A DNA stretch of 64,000 nt from Strigops habroptila. Taxonomy: Eukaryota; Chordata; Aves; Psittaciformes; Psittacidae. The position numbers were made by a program, and so were the translations under genes. The notes below the pieces were generated by a model, which saw only the letters and a list, made by a program, of their open reading frames with translations, did not search any database and had not been told where the DNA came from. Location of the stretch: the NCBI RefSeq assembly GCF_004027225.2, contig NC_046358.1, forward strand, positions 195,001 through 259,000, given 5' to 3'. This document shows, one piece after another, positions 1-11,400 of this stretch. Within the stretch, counting starts at the first letter, position 1. Every line of letters begins with the position of its first letter.

Positions 1-2329
1 CACGCCGAGAGCCACCGGCCGCAGGGAGCAGGGCCGGGCGCCGGGCGCTCACAGCGATGCTCCGGCCATGCCGGCCGCATCCGGGGGGCACGGCGGGCTG
101 CGGGCCCCGGGGACCGGGTGGGGAGCTTGTCCGGCCGGTTCCGCTGCCTGCGAGGGAAAGGGGCCGGAGGAAGCCGGGGCCGCGGCTCCCGCAGCCCTGC
201 GGGGCACCTGCAGCCTCCCCGTGCTCCCCATGCCGGGGCCACCCGCTCCTTCAGCCTCCCCGGGGGGGTTTCAGGCAAAGCAGAGCCCCAGCCCCGCTGA
301 CCTTGCTCAGCTCCGCGCTGCAGTGGCCAGAGCCGGGGGTGCCCGGTGTCCAGGTCCCCCCTTTCCCCCGTGGGGACCCCGCTTCCTCGGCACCCGCCCG
401 GGTCCCCATCCTGGCCTGCTCTCGCCCCCCTCCCCATGGCCATCTTTGCTCCATCCTCCCTCGCCCGTGTTCCCCCCAGCCCCATCCCCACCCCACGGCC
501 CCATCTCACGGAGGCAGGATGGTCACCACCGCCCCGGCCACCCCCTGCCTCCCCGGCCCCCGCTCCAGCCCCGGCTACTCACACCAGGGCGATGAGCAGG
601 GCTCGGCTCCCCGCGGCCTGGGTGCTGATGGGGGGCCGGGGGGGTCCCCGGGCGGCCGCCCTCGTCCCGGAGGCCGCCAAGTTGGGCGAGCTGCTCCTGC
701 AGCCGCGGCCAAGGCTGCTGCCGAGCCTGGCAATGGGAGCAGGGTCTTTCCCCACCTCCTTCCTCCCCTCCTCCTCCTCGTCCTCCCTTGTCTCTCTCTT
801 TCTCTTTTTTTTTTTTTCCTCTTTTTTTTTCCTTGAGGGCCAGATACTGACGTTTCGGTGTCTCTTAGCAACTGCCTCCACATCTCTGAGCAACAGGAGA
901 GCGGGATGCGGAGCCGCCGGAGCGATGGAGACATGGAGACGGCGGCGGCGGCGGTGGGGAGCAACGTCCCCACCCCAAGGGACACCCTGGCCAGGCCGGG
1001 GGAGGGAACCGCACCCGCATGGCAGGATGGAGCGGGACGAGGGGTCCCGAGCCCTCCCCGCACCCCCGGCCCTGGGGAGCGTCCCCGTGGGATGGGGTGA
1101 ATCAGGGTTTCCCGGGCTCTGGAAACAGAAACAAATGACGTCTCGGCAGAGGGGGAGAACAAGGCACCGGGATCACCCCGGGAGCACCGTTACCGGTGCT
1201 GCCACCCCGCAGGGACCCGCTGCCGCGGTGCAGCCGTGGCGGCTGCGGCAGGGGCGTGCATGCCCGTTGAAAACCGACCTAACCCTGCACACAAACCCCA
1301 CCAGCCGCTGGAGCTGGAACGTGCTTTGGGTTCTGTTTTCCCTGCTCACAGACCTGGAAAATGCCTCAAGTTGACACTGATTGTTTTGCTCTGCCACAGC
1401 CGAAAAATCCTGTTTCTCTTCTCCTTTTGGATGGGAAGGAATGGGATTCAGCCGCTGCCCTCCCCCCGCAGCTGGCTTTTGGCCATGAAACAGCCCTTTT
1501 GGATCACAAGGATGCCCATATTTTGCTCTGGAAACGTTGCCACACCATGGCTGTGGCACTGTTGGGAAGGAGGCACCTTCAACCTCTGCGTCTGGGGTGA
1601 GGGTTCCTCGTTTTCATTTTCTCCTGCTGTTTTCATGGGGTGGCTCTTTTTCCCGGCTGGATCCCGGTGCCTCCTGCTCCCGCGGGCGGCTCCTCCGCCT
1701 GGTGGCACATGGTGCCCCTCGCCGCGGTGTCACCGGCGCTGCTGGAAGCTCCGGGAGCCGAACGCACCCGGACAGCCCCGGAGCCAGCTCGGGCAGACAC
1801 AGCACTGGAGATGAGACCGAGCTGGCTGCAGGTCTCCTCCTGCTGCCCAGTGTTTTTCCACTCCCCCAGGATTTCGGGCTATGTTGGCAGCAAATGATCC
1901 AGACCATGCCCCTGAGTAGGGAGAGCTCGGCAGCGGCCGCCTGCCAACACCCCTGTGGTCACAGCCATGGGGGCATGGCCATAGGGACACCATGAGCCCC
2001 TGTGAGAGCCCAGCCCCATTGAAACAGCATTCCTGGGACAGAGCCACAAGCGCGAGAGCGCTGGGTTTTTGGATGATCCCTCCAAGCTTGCTTCCAGCCC
2101 CCCGTTTTCAACCCTCCTTCCCTGCCCCTTCTCTGGGGAGGTGTCAGCAGCCACCAGCTCAGCCCAGACCCCAGGAGCCTGGGATGGCTCCGAGGAGCCT
2201 GGCTTGATAAATCTGCCTTACATCCAGGGCTTTATCTCTATCAGGGCAGGCAGCATCTGATAGCTTGCTTCATCTAATCCATATGCATTCAAGCTTTGGA
2301 GAGGAGGAGGAAAGAGGAGGAAGGCCTAG

Positions 2330-2655
2330 GGGGCTGACAAGAAACCTGGAGAGGGGCTTTGGACAAGGGCCTGTGGGGACAGGACAAGGGGAATGGCTTT
2401 AACCTGCCAGAGGGGAGACTGAGATGAGCTCTGAGGCAGAAGCTCTTCCCTGTGAGGGTGCTGAGGCGCTGGCACAGGGTGCCCAGAGAAGCTGTGGCTG
2501 CCCCATCCCTGGCAGTGTTCAAGGCCAGGTTGGACACAGGGGCTTGGAGCAACCTGCTCTAGTGGAAGGTGTCCCTGCCCATGGCAGGGGGTTGGAACTG
2601 GAGGAGCTTTAAGGTCCTTCCCACTCAAACCACTCTGTGATGCTGTGATTCTAGG
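2330..2655 (+). repeat. CR1 LINE 3' fragment
   Basis: This is a 5'-truncated CR1 in sense orientation. It shows the conserved 3' block found throughout the window: GGCAGTGTTCAAGGCCAGG, then the GGCAGGGGGTTGGA segment, ending in a GTGATGCTGTGATTCT-type tail. It lies in the intergenic region left of NLRP3. Confidence 0.9.
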
Positions 2656-3246
2656 AATGGTGACATCTTTTGATGGGTGGTCAAAGCTGTTGGTCACAAA
2701 CAGGAGCTCCCCGCTGGCACACCAACAGCAGCGAGCTCCGGGATGCAGCCTGAGATGGTGTCAGGACACGTGGCTCCAGCAGCATCCTCCTGGTCCCCAG
2801 CACAGGCTCTCACAGCTCCGGCCTCGTGCATCTGCTGTGGTGGCATCTGGGGCAGCGCCTCAAACTGCTGTTCACGGAACGTGCCTCCACCGCCAGCACC
2901 CGCCCACGTGTCTTCCTGTGCTGGGGAGCAATGGGGAGGGCTTGGGCACATCACGACTGCTCTCCTGGCCCCTCTGTGGGTTTCAGCACCCACTGGTGCC
3001 TCCCAGGGCCCTGAGGTTGGCTGGTGCCATGTGGGCGCTGGGCTGCGCCTGGGATGATGTGGTTTTATTTCAGGTGAGGCCCCATTGTGGTGCCAGTGGG
3101 AGCAGCATCTGTCTGAACTTCCGTCCCTCACAGCCCTGCGGTTCCGTGGGGCAGGAAGTTCAGACAGAGGGCACCCAGTGAGAGCCACAGGCTGCGGCTG
3201 TGCCAAGGAGCCGTCAGAGCACTGTCGGAGCATTGTCGGAGCACCA

Positions 3247-3303
3247 TCATTGAATCATAGAATCAAGGTTGGAAAAGATCTTTAAGATCATCGAGTCCAA
3301 CCA
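3247..3303 (-). repeat. CR1 3' end, short antisense fragment
   Basis: The start TGAATCATAGAATCAAGG followed by a GGAAAAGATCTTTAAGATCAT-like stretch is the reverse complement of a CR1 3' terminus. Only about 57 bp remain. Confidence 0.8.
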
Positions 3304-3761
3304 TCAGAGCACCATTGGAGCACTGTCCCTTGCCAGGTGCTTTCCTGCCCACCCCACAAAAACCTCACTGCAGCCACGATGTGCCCAGCTTCTGCATCAC
3401 CAGTTATTTAAGCAACAAAGTCAGCGTGGAGATCAGTGTTCCCGGCATCACTCGCAACACACCATACCGGTCCTTAACTGGTTGCTCTGCCACCATGAAT
3501 GGGTTTGCAGTAATCCATCCCAGCCTGAATGCCATTGCTGTAAGCTGGGGGAAGCAAAGGGGAACGGGAGGGGAGGTGCAGGGCTTGCTTTGACTTCGAT
3601 TTGGGTCTCTCCATCCAAGGCACATTTCTCCTTTGCCTGGTGCTCTTTGTCATCACGAGCTGGTGGCAGAAATCCTACCCTGAAGTGGTTGCTGGAGCGT
3701 GGGGTGTCCATGTTGGGGTGTTACAGCTTCAAAATGCTTCGCCCCTAGCTGAGCAGGTTTC

Positions 3762-3802
3762 ACTGGTGCTGCAGTGAGGGTGCTGCAGTGAGGGTGCTGC
3801 AG
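3762..3802. repeat. Short tandem repeat, 13-bp unit x3
   Basis: Three consecutive copies of GGTGCTGCAGTGA with minor variation. It has no apparent coding role. Confidence 0.8.
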
Positions 3803-4684
3803 CCTCCTCTGGGACACTGGGTTTCTGTGCACGCACCGTTGCCCGCTGTGGGGCTGAGCTGTGCGTTTGGTTTCTCTTCACACTTCACTCAATGTCACCT
3901 CCTGCAGAGTTGCTCCGGGGACATCTACAGTGTCAGAAATGCTCAGAGACAGGTTCTGCTGCTGCCGATGCCATGCTCGGCCCCCACAATGTGCAATGGC
4001 TGGTGTAGTGAGATCACACACCACAGCCTGCATCCATCTGCACTTTGCCTTCTGGAGGCTCTCGCCAGGTTTGGGTCTGGTGCCCGTGGGGCAGCCAGAG
4101 GTTCTGAACCTTTCTGCTTGACCAGAAGCCCGTGCATGCCCCGTCCCACCGCAGGACCTGCTGCCTGGCCAGAGCAGAGCCACCGCTGCCGTACAGCCAC
4201 GCTGGCCATGGGTCGATACCCAGACCCTGCCCTGGAGGGGGGACACCAGAGCTGATGCTGGGCTCTGTGCTGGGTGAGAAGCCATCACTCCCCCTCTCCC
4301 TGGCCAGGCCCCGGCTGTTGGGGCTCTCCAGCGTGTCCCAAGGACTCAACCAGCAGCCAAGTCACAGCGTCCGGGGGCCAAGGTCCCCCCCATGCCTTTA
4401 GCAAACCCTCCTCTGCAGCATGAGGAGGAGCTGGTGCTGAGAAGAGGAAACCAAAAGAGGTGCAGAACGTGTTGCGCTCTGAGAGCGTTGACCTAAGAAG
4501 GAAATCAACACGTTGAAAGGCGAGTTGCTCACTCAGGAAGCAGGAGTGTGCATGAAGCTCCTGGGCTGGGGGTGAGCTCCCTCCCCACAGACCCTCTGGC
4601 CCGGTGGCCCTGCACAGCCTGTCCCACACAGCCCCGTGCAGCCTGGCTCCAGAGCAAGGCCAGCGGCCACCCTGGGCTCTGCTG

Positions 4685-4995
4685 CTGGGGACACCCATGT
4701 CCTTGTGGGGACTGCAGCTCTCCTGGTGAGGACACCCATCTCCTGGCAGGGACACTGCTCTCCCAGTGGGATATGGTGAGGATGGCGCTCCCCTGGTGAG
4801 GATATTGCTCTGCTGGTGGGACACTGATCTCCTGGTAGGTCCACTGCTTTCCTGCTGGGAACACTGCTCTGGTGGTGGGGACTCTGCTGGTGGGGACACT
4901 GCTCTGCTGGTGGGGACCCTGCTCTGGTGGTGGGAACACTTCTCTGGTGGTGGGGACTCTGGTGGTGGGGTCTCTGCTCACATGGTGGGACATGG
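4685..4995. repeat. Degenerate GGTGGGGACACTGCT-type minisatellite
   Basis: About 300 bp of imperfect tandem copies built on GGTGGGGACACTGCTCT and GGTGGGAACACT variants, with a period of roughly 15-20 bp. It lies 0.4-0.7 kb upstream of the NLRP3 start. Long ORFs across it on either strand come from the repeat. Confidence 0.85.
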
Positions 4996-5095
4996 CTGCA
5001 GCAAGGCTTTGCAGTGAGGAGCTGTCCCACTGCGCCTTGTGCTTGTCCTGGTAGGGATGGTCTGGGCTGGGGGAGCAGGCAGGGGAACTGCAGCC

Positions 5096-5245
5096 AGCCC
5101 CACAGCCAGCCCCACAACCCCGCAGCCCCACAGCCCCATAGCCCCACAGCCCCATAGCCCCACAGCCCTGCAGCCCCACAGCCCTGCAGCCCCACAGCCC
5201 CGCAGCCCCACAGCCCCGCAGCCCCACAGCCCAACAGCCCCAGGG
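5096..5245. repeat. CCCCACAGCCCYGCAG simple tandem repeat
   Basis: About 150 bp of 7-8 bp units alternating CCCCACAG, CCCCATAG and CCCTGCAG. Antisense translation gives a GCGAVGL/GLWGCG-like low-complexity peptide, which explains the long minus-strand ORFs here. It ends about 170 bp before the NLRP3 start codon. Confidence 0.9.
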
Positions 5246-5411
5246 AGCAGAGCAGGGAAGAGGAAGCTGGTGGCAGCAGGGGCAGAGCTGCCTGGGCAGA
5301 GGCAGCACAATAGGATGGGGCTGGCTGTGAGGCTGGAGGGGTCTCACAGGGCTCTCTCCATGTGGCTGGAGGGTCTTACAGTGGCTCCGCAGCAGGGGCC
5401 AGGCTGTGCCC

Positions 5412-8400
5412 ATGCACACAGACAGCAGCAGGAGCGGTGCCCCGGGCAGCGGCCGCCGGCAGGGGCAGGGCAGGGCTGGGGAGCTGCTGCTCCGCACCCT
5501 GGAGGACCTCTCCCAGCTGGATTTTAAGGGGTTCCGGAATGCGCTGGCACACGCGGAGCTGCGCGGCTGCAGCCGCATTCCCTGGGGCCGGCTGGAGAAG
5601 GCCGACTGGATAGACACCAAGAACCTCATGCTGGAGTTCTACGGCGCAGAGGCCGCCCTGGACGTGGCAATAACTGTCCTGGAGCATATCCACCTCCGCC
5701 ATGCCGCTGCCCTGCTCCGGGAAAGCAGAGAGAGAGGTGGGAACGCTGAGTGGCTCCCAGCCCCATTCTGGGGGTTGTGTCTGCAGGAGCCCTGCAGGGG
5801 CCAGGAGGGTGCTATGGAAGGGGGTCCCTGTGGCAGGGCATGGGGAGGTGGAGGGGTTTGGGGTGCTGAGTTCAGTGATGGTTCCCATTAACTCCCCTTT
5901 CCCCCCAGCCCTGGGGCCCGCTCCTCTGCTGGGATCATCACCACCAGGTAGGTGCTGGCGTGGGGCAGCGCAGGGGCTCTGCTGCTGCCCTGCACTGCGC
6001 TGCTGCCCGAGGGGGGGTCACCTTCCAGATCACCGCAGTGGGTACAAGAGGGCCGTGCGCCAGGCCTACAGCCGCATGAAGGACCTGAACGCGCGGGTGG
6101 GGGAAAGCGTGAGCCTCAGCGAGCGGTACGCCAGGCTGGTGATGGTCACCGAGCACCGCGACGAGCAGCAGCGTGAGTGCGAGATCGCGGCCGTGGGGCG
6201 CAGGCACGCGGACGTCATGAAGGAGCGCGCCAGCTCCTCCATCGCCGTCGCCGACCTCTTCAAGCCCGACACCGAAGGCTGGAGCCCTAAGGAGGTGGTG
6301 CTCCTGGGCGCCGCGGGCATGGGGAAGACCATGACAGCCAGGAAGATCATGCTGGACTGGGCATGCGACAGGATGTTTGAGGAGTTCAACTACGTGTTCT
6401 ACATCCACTGCCGCGAGGGGAACCTGCTGGCTGGTGAGGCCAGCATGGCTGATCTCCTGGAGCAGTGCTGTCCCGGCAGTGCCCTGCCGCTGGACGAGGT
6501 GCTGCAGCAGTCGGAGAAGCTCCTGTTCATCATCGATGGCTTCGACGAGCTGCGCTTCTCCGTGGAGCAGCCGTGGTGTGAGCTGTGCGCGGAGCCCTAT
6601 GAGCGGCGCCCGGTGGACGTCATCCTCACCAGCCTGTTCCGCAGGAGGCTCCTGTGCCAGAGCTCCCTGCTCATCACCACCAGGCCGGCGGCGCTGCAGA
6701 GCCTGCGGCAGCTCCTGGAGCATGAGCGCTGCGCCGAGATCCTGGGCTTCTCGGAGGCGGACAGGAGGGAATACTTCCAGCAGTTCTTTGGGAGCACGGA
6801 GCAGGCAGCGGCCGCCTTCCGCTTCGTGCGGGGGCACGAGCTGCTCTTCACCATGTGCCTGGTGCCCATCGTCTGCTGGATCGTCTGCACCGTGCTCAGG
6901 CAGCAGCTCAGCTGCGCCGGGGGCCTGGCCCACAGCCCCCGCACCACGACAGGGATCTACGTGCTCTACCTCTCGGCCCTGCTGAGCTCCCTGCGCGGGC
7001 GGCAGCGGCAGGATGTGCCCGCGGTGCTCCGGCGGCTCTGCTGCTTGGCGGCCGGCGGCGTCCGCAGGCAGAGGGTCCTCTTTGAGGAGAAGGAGGTGCA
7101 GGGGCTCGCGCTGGGCCGGCAGGATGCCCTCCCGCTCCTCCTCAACGAGCACCTCTTCCAGAAGGACATATTCTGCGTCAGCTCCTACAGCTTCATCCAC
7201 CTCAGCTTCCAGGAGTTTTTCGCTGCGCTCTTCTACCTGCTGGAAGATGAAGGGGAGGCGCAGGAGACCCCCATGGGTCTCAGCAGGGATGTGAAGGAGC
7301 TGCTGGAGAGCTACGGCAACTCCAGGAACTACTTCATCCTCACTGTGCGGTTCCTCTTTGGACTCTTAAATGAGGATCGCAGGAGGGAGCTGGAGCAGAA
7401 GACGGGGTGTAAAATCTCAGCCAGGGTTATGCAGGATTTGCTGGAGTGGCTTCAGGACAGCCAGAAAACAGCCCTGGCTCTTCTGATGGAGGAGACTGGG
7501 CTGGTCCGCGACCTGGAGCTCTGCCATTGCCTCTATGAGCTGCAGGACGAGCGGCTGGTGGCGGCCGCCCTGCGCCCCTTCACAGGGCTGTGCCTGCGTG
7601 GGCTCAACCTCAACCGCTTCGACCAGGTCGTCCTTTCCTTCAGCCTGAGGAGCTTCCGCGGGCTGCAGGCGCTGGAGCTGGGGCACTGCTGCTTCCTGTG
7701 GGATGAGCCCGAGGACACCGCGGGGCCACAGCCGCAAAAGAAGCCGCATCGGTGCGTGGGGTCCCGGGCTGCCGAGCCCCCCGAGCCTGGGGGCTTGCTG
7801 ACATCTGCATAGGCACAGCCATGACCTCGGGACACAGCCGGCGGGCAGGGACCAGTGCTGGAGTAGGAAGAGAAGGAGGAATAGGGATAGGGATAAGAAT
7901 AGGGATAGGGATAGGGATAGGAATAGGAATAGGAATAGGAATAGGGATGGGAATAGGTGTAGGGAGAGGATAGGATAGGATAGGATAGGATAGGTGTAGG
8001 TGTAAGGGTAGGGGTAGGAGTAGGAGTAGGTGTAGGAGTAGGAGTAGGAGTAGGGGTAAGGGTAAGGGTAGGACAAGAATAGGAATAGGAAAGAAATAGG
8101 ACAGAAATGGGAATAGGATAGGAACAGGAATACACTGGGATATGAACAGAATCCCAGAATCACAGGCCGGTTTGGGTTGGAAGTCTGTCCTGGGACAGTG
8201 TGGGGCTGTGCTGGCCAGGGCCAGGGCCCCTCTTCCTCAGTGGGGCAGGCTCATGGCTGTGAAATCCACAGCCCCAGCCCTGTGCTCGCACCAGGGACCC
8301 CAGAGCAAAACCTCGGCTGTCCTTTGTGCTTGTACGGGGAGAAAACTGGAGCAGAGATGAAGGGTTTGTGCATAACTTCCTCGTTCTGCTCAGAGAGAAT

Positions 8401-11400
8401 GGCTCCAGCTCAGGGATTTTTCCTTTCGGGCAGCCATGGCTCCTCTGGGCAACCTCTGCCAGTGACTCAACCCCTCCGGCAGGTTAAAGCCATTTCCCCT
8501 CATCTTGTCCCTACAGGCCCCTGGCCAAGGCCCCTCTCCAACCACGTAACAGGAGGCATCTCTTTGCAGGGAAGCCCAGGAGGAGGAGTGCACGCTGTCA
8601 CCCATCCACATGCTCTGTCAAGCCCTGGAGGCATCAGGCTGTAAGCTGAAGACGCTGAGGTACGCCGCTGTTCTGTGCTGGTGGAGGGGGACAGCGCAGC
8701 CCGGCCGTAGCGCGGAGCCCCCGCAGGGCACGGGCGGCTGTCCCGGCGGCACCGGGGTGACCAAGTCCTGTGCGGTGGGACCGGCTCCCCGGGGGCTGTT
8801 CGTGGAGAGCCGCCCCGTGTGAGGCCAGCACCAGCGGCGGCCGCGGCTCCTCTGCACCCCTCTGCACCCCTCTGCACCCCTCTGCAGGCTGGACCGGTGT
8901 GAGCTCAGCGGCGCCTGCGGCGCGGCTCTGGGCTCCGTCCTCGGCTCTAACCCTGCCCTGACAGAGCTGGGCCTGGCTGGGAACAAAGACCTGGGGGACA
9001 AAGGCGTGAGGCTGCTGTGCGAGGGGCTGCGGCGCGGAGCCGGCTCCCTGCGGGCGCTGCGGTGAGGGGCAGCGGGGAGGGACATGGCCACTGACACCGG
9101 GGAGGGGCACTGGGGAGGGACACGGACACTGACGCTGTGTGAGGGGCACGGACACTGTGTGAGGGACACCGGGAAGGGGCTCTGGGGAGGGACACGGACA
9201 CTGCACGAGGGACACTGGCACTGCAGTGGGGACACTGGCAAGTTAAAGCCGTTAACACGGTGGCCTCAGCGAGCTGCACAGGCCGCCTCACCGCTGCCCC
9301 CCGCAGGTTGGGCGGCTGCAGCCTCACGGCCGCCGGCTGCGGGGCCGTGGCGGCGGTGCTGGCAGCCGTGCCCGGGCTGGCGCTGCTGGACCTCAGTGAC
9401 AACGCGGTGGGGGACGGCGGCGTGCGGGAGCTGTGCGCGGCGCTGGGCAGACCCGGCTGCGGCCTCCGGCAGCTCGAGTACGGACCGGTCCCGCTCTGCT
9501 CCCGTGGGGCTGCCGGGTGGGACTGGGGCGGGTGCGCAGGATGCGGCCACGTCGCTGCCCTGGGCTGCACTAAAACAGCCCGGCCACAGCCCTGCGACCA
9601 TAGTCACGGAGTCATAGGACCATGGAATGGTTTGGGTTGGAAGGGGGGCTTAAAGCTCATCCAGCCCCAACCCCCTGCCACGGGCAGGGACACTTTCCAC
9701 TAGAGCAGGTTGCTACAAACCCCTGTGTACAGCCTGGCCTTGAACACTGCCAGGGATGGGGCAGGAAGCAGCGGGTGGTTTGGGGGCTCGGTGGGTCCCG
9801 GCTCAGGCCCTGTTCCCCCCGCAGGCTGTGGCAGTGCGGGCTGACGGAGCTGAGCTGTGAGATCCTTGCCACGGTGCTCCCAGACACCCCCAGCCTGGCT
9901 GAGCTGCACTTGGGGGGCAATGCTGTGGGGGACAGCGGCGTGTGGCAGCTGAGCCGGGGGCTGCAGGACCCCCGCTGCCGGCTGCACACCCTCAGGTGGG
10001 TGACACGATGCGGGGCTGAGCCGGGGGGCTCTGGGGGCTTCTGCAGGGCAGGAGCGGGGACCTGCTCCGAGGAGGTGATGTGCTCCTGGGCTATTGCTGG
10101 GGGCTGGCAGCCCTCCTAACCCCACAGGGCAAAGGTGAGGTGCCCTCTCTGCCATGGCCACTGCCCTTGAGCCAGAACTGGCTTCTCCCGTCTGCTTCTA
10201 AACAAGCTCTTCACCCACTCTTCCTCTGGCGCTACCAGCGAGCCCCATCCCGGCCAGCCCAGCAGCGCTGGGAGCGGGAAGTCAAGCAGGACAGGGGCTG
10301 CAGAGGGGCTGAGGGGCAGGAGTGGGGAAACACAGTCTCAGCTCCCAGGGCAACATCCCCCTGCCGGCATGGAGCCCTGATGGGGACGGTCCGGGCCGGG
10401 CTGGTGGAGGCACAGAGCAGGGCAGGTAACGGGGTGGGAAATCAGGGCGCAGTGGAATCAACTGGGTTGGAAAAGACCTTTAAGCTCATCAAGGCCAACC
10501 ATTGCCCAGCACTGCCAAGGCCACCACTAACCCACGGCACTGGGGGCCGCGTCTACACGGTCTGCGAACCCCCTTAGGGACGGTGACTCCAGCCCTGCCC
10601 TGGGCAGCCTGTTCCAATGCCTGAGCACCCTTTGGGGAAGGAATTGTTCCTCACCTCCATCTAAACCTCTGCTGGTGCAGCTTGAGGCCGTTTCCTCTTG
10701 TCCCATCCCTTGTTCCTTGGGAGCAGAGACCAGCCCCCTCCTGGCTCCATCCTCCTGTCAGGCAGTTGCAGAGAGCGAGAAGGTCCCCCCCTGAGCCTTC
10801 TCTTCTCCAGACTAAACCCCCCCCAGTCCCTCAGGAGCACCTTTGCTTTGCAGCGATGGAGGAGGGAGATGCTGGGTCTGTCCAGCGGCAGTTGGAAGAG
10901 CTCCCTGGTGATGCTGAGCCGAGGGCAGGTGCTGCAGTGCCCCTGGGTGGGAGACGTGCCTCTGCTGAGGAGGGTGGTAGGGCTGGGGTCCTGGAGGACC
11001 TGAGAGCCCCGTGGCCATGTCCTGCTCCCTGCTCCCCCCGCAGGCTGTGGCAGTGCGGGCTGACGGAGCTGAGCTGTGAGACCCTTGCCGCGGTGCTCCC
11101 CGACACCCCCAGCCTGGCTGAGCTGCACTTGGGGGGCAACGCTGTGGGGGACGGCGGCGTGCGGCGGCTGAGCCGGGGGCTGCGGGACCCCCGCTGCCGG
11201 CTGCACACCCTCAGGTGGGTGACATGATGCGGGGCTGAGCCGGGGGGCTCTGGGAGCCGTCCCTCCATTCCCAGCGCAGTGGGGGTGCCTCGGGGCTGCA
11301 GGAGCCTCCCCTGGGTGTCTTGGGGTGTGGGAGCCCCCCCTGCGTGTCCCGGGGCTGTGGGACCCTCCTCTGGGAGTCTCAGGGCTGCAGGAGCCCCCCC

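Larger units (their letters stand above)
1..5411. other. Intergenic region left of NLRP3, no gene recognised
   Basis: No ORF here resembles a protein family I recognise, and no chain of splice sites keeps an open, conserved-looking frame. Roughly 1-1300 is very GC- and CpG-rich and may be a promoter island of a gene beyond the left edge. A pyrimidine run lies at about 790-832. CR1 fragments and minisatellites inside the interval are listed separately. The part adjoining 5412 may hold the NLRP3 promoter and 5' UTR, but no TATA box or clear initiator was seen. Confidence 0.6.

Noticed and set aside
4529-5629. 366-codon and other long minus-strand ORFs with GCGAVGLWGCG repeats
   Set aside because: The frame is kept open by the CCCCACAG-type simple repeat and adjoining minisatellite; there is no non-repetitive conserved segment.
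5938-7200. 420-codon minus-strand ORF
   Set aside because: It is the antisense shadow of the GC-rich NLRP3 NACHT exon, and its translation is low-complexity with no domain.
7861-8140. Interstitial telomere repeat
   Set aside because: Units are GGGATA, GGATA and GTAGGA mixtures; no run of TTAGGG is present.
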